Shown: piece after piece, positions 63,922 through 64,000 of the stretch
Layout of the letters: each line of letters opens with the position of its first letter
How positions within the stretch are numbered: position 1 is the stretch's first letter
Origin: Chelatococcus sp.
GTDB taxonomy: Bacteria; Pseudomonadota; Alphaproteobacteria; Rhizobiales; Beijerinckiaceae
Length of the DNA stretch: 64,000 nt
Direction of reading: 5' to 3'
Assembly (NCBI GenBank): GCA_003248805.1
Contig: QFQY01000034.1
Coordinates: forward strand, 8,728 to 72,727
Position numbers and translations under genes: made by a program
Notes under the pieces: model-generated
Told to the model about the DNA's origin: nothing
What the model saw: the letters and a program-made list of their open reading frames with translations, nothing else
The model's database searches: none

Positions 63922-64000
63922 TCAGTGCAGGATCTGGCTGAGGAAGAGCTTGGTGCGCTCGTGCTGCGGGTTCTTGAAGAACTCGTTGGGCTCGTTCATC
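63922..64000 (-). CDS. Amino-acid ABC transporter ATP-binding protein (C-terminal end)
   Basis: Only the last 25 codons and the stop are present; the gene continues beyond the right edge. The sequence NEPNEFFKNPQHERTKLFLS followed by QILH matches the strongly conserved tail of GltL/AapP/GlnQ-type polar amino-acid ATPases. The ATP-binding motifs are outside the window, so the substrate class cannot be refined. Confidence 0.8.
   Translation of the reverse strand, partial: MNEPNEFFKNPQHERTKLFLSQILH

Overview
This is a 64 kb, GC-rich (roughly two-thirds G+C by eye) piece of an alphaproteobacterial chromosome. The gene orders trpG-trpD-trpC-moaC-moeA-lexA, comEC, gltX, gltA ... lpxB-lpxI-lpxA-fabZ-lpxD-bamA-rseP-dxr-cdsA-uppS-frr-pyrH-tsf-rpsB ... 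dnaE, lolD-lolC, proS are typical of Hyphomicrobiales (Rhizobiales). An alphaproteobacterial LexA box (GAAC-N7-GAAC), LpxI in place of LpxH, and an S2 protein with the long rhizobial C-terminal tail agree with this. A Bosea- or Methylobacterium-like organism is my best guess, which is an inference from recalled synteny and not a search result. I saw no rRNA, tRNA, CRISPR array, transposase or prophage gene.

Layout. 1-4300: end of rimO, two hypothetical exported or membrane proteins, a quinone oxidoreductase and a UbiH-like hydroxylase. 4271-7769: a transporter plus CaiB-family pair divergent from a malyl-CoA lyase. 7889-15262: hspQ, an IalB-like protein, a YejA-like solute-binding protein coupled to a shortened AMP-ligase-like protein, a membrane diguanylate cyclase and a HerA-like ATPase. 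15570-20509: tryptophan and molybdopterin genes as one compact operon, then lexA with its own operator. 20503-25962: comEC, gltX and gltA with a strong terminator. 26047-27036: an orphan Bug-type binding protein. 27044-41906: fourteen minus-strand genes read from rpsB down to lpxB, covering translation, UMP kinase, undecaprenyl phosphate, phospholipid, isoprenoid, outer-membrane assembly and lipid A. 42206-51217: a second diguanylate cyclase, dnaE, lolD-lolC, proS and coaD. 51270-60895: a chemoreceptor, an ABC-F ATPase, small metabolic genes, rsmB and guaA. 61032-63791: an FNR/FixK-type box in front of four genes (DUF2267, DUF3775, host-attachment protein, PHA-synthase-like hydrolase). The window ends inside an amino-acid ABC transporter ATPase.

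The items most worth a second look are: (1) a 36-residue membrane protein (47002-47112), absent from a long-ORF view, behind a promoter with two near-perfect SOS boxes; it recalls the SOS-induced small division inhibitors of other alphaproteobacteria; (2) rpsB, an essential gene, which appears to have lost about 80 bases and its reading frame; (3) the four-gene cluster behind the FNR/FixK-type box, including a PhaC-like protein with a cysteine nucleophile; (4) the divergent malyl-CoA lyase locus; (5) several further tiny membrane or lipoprotein genes.
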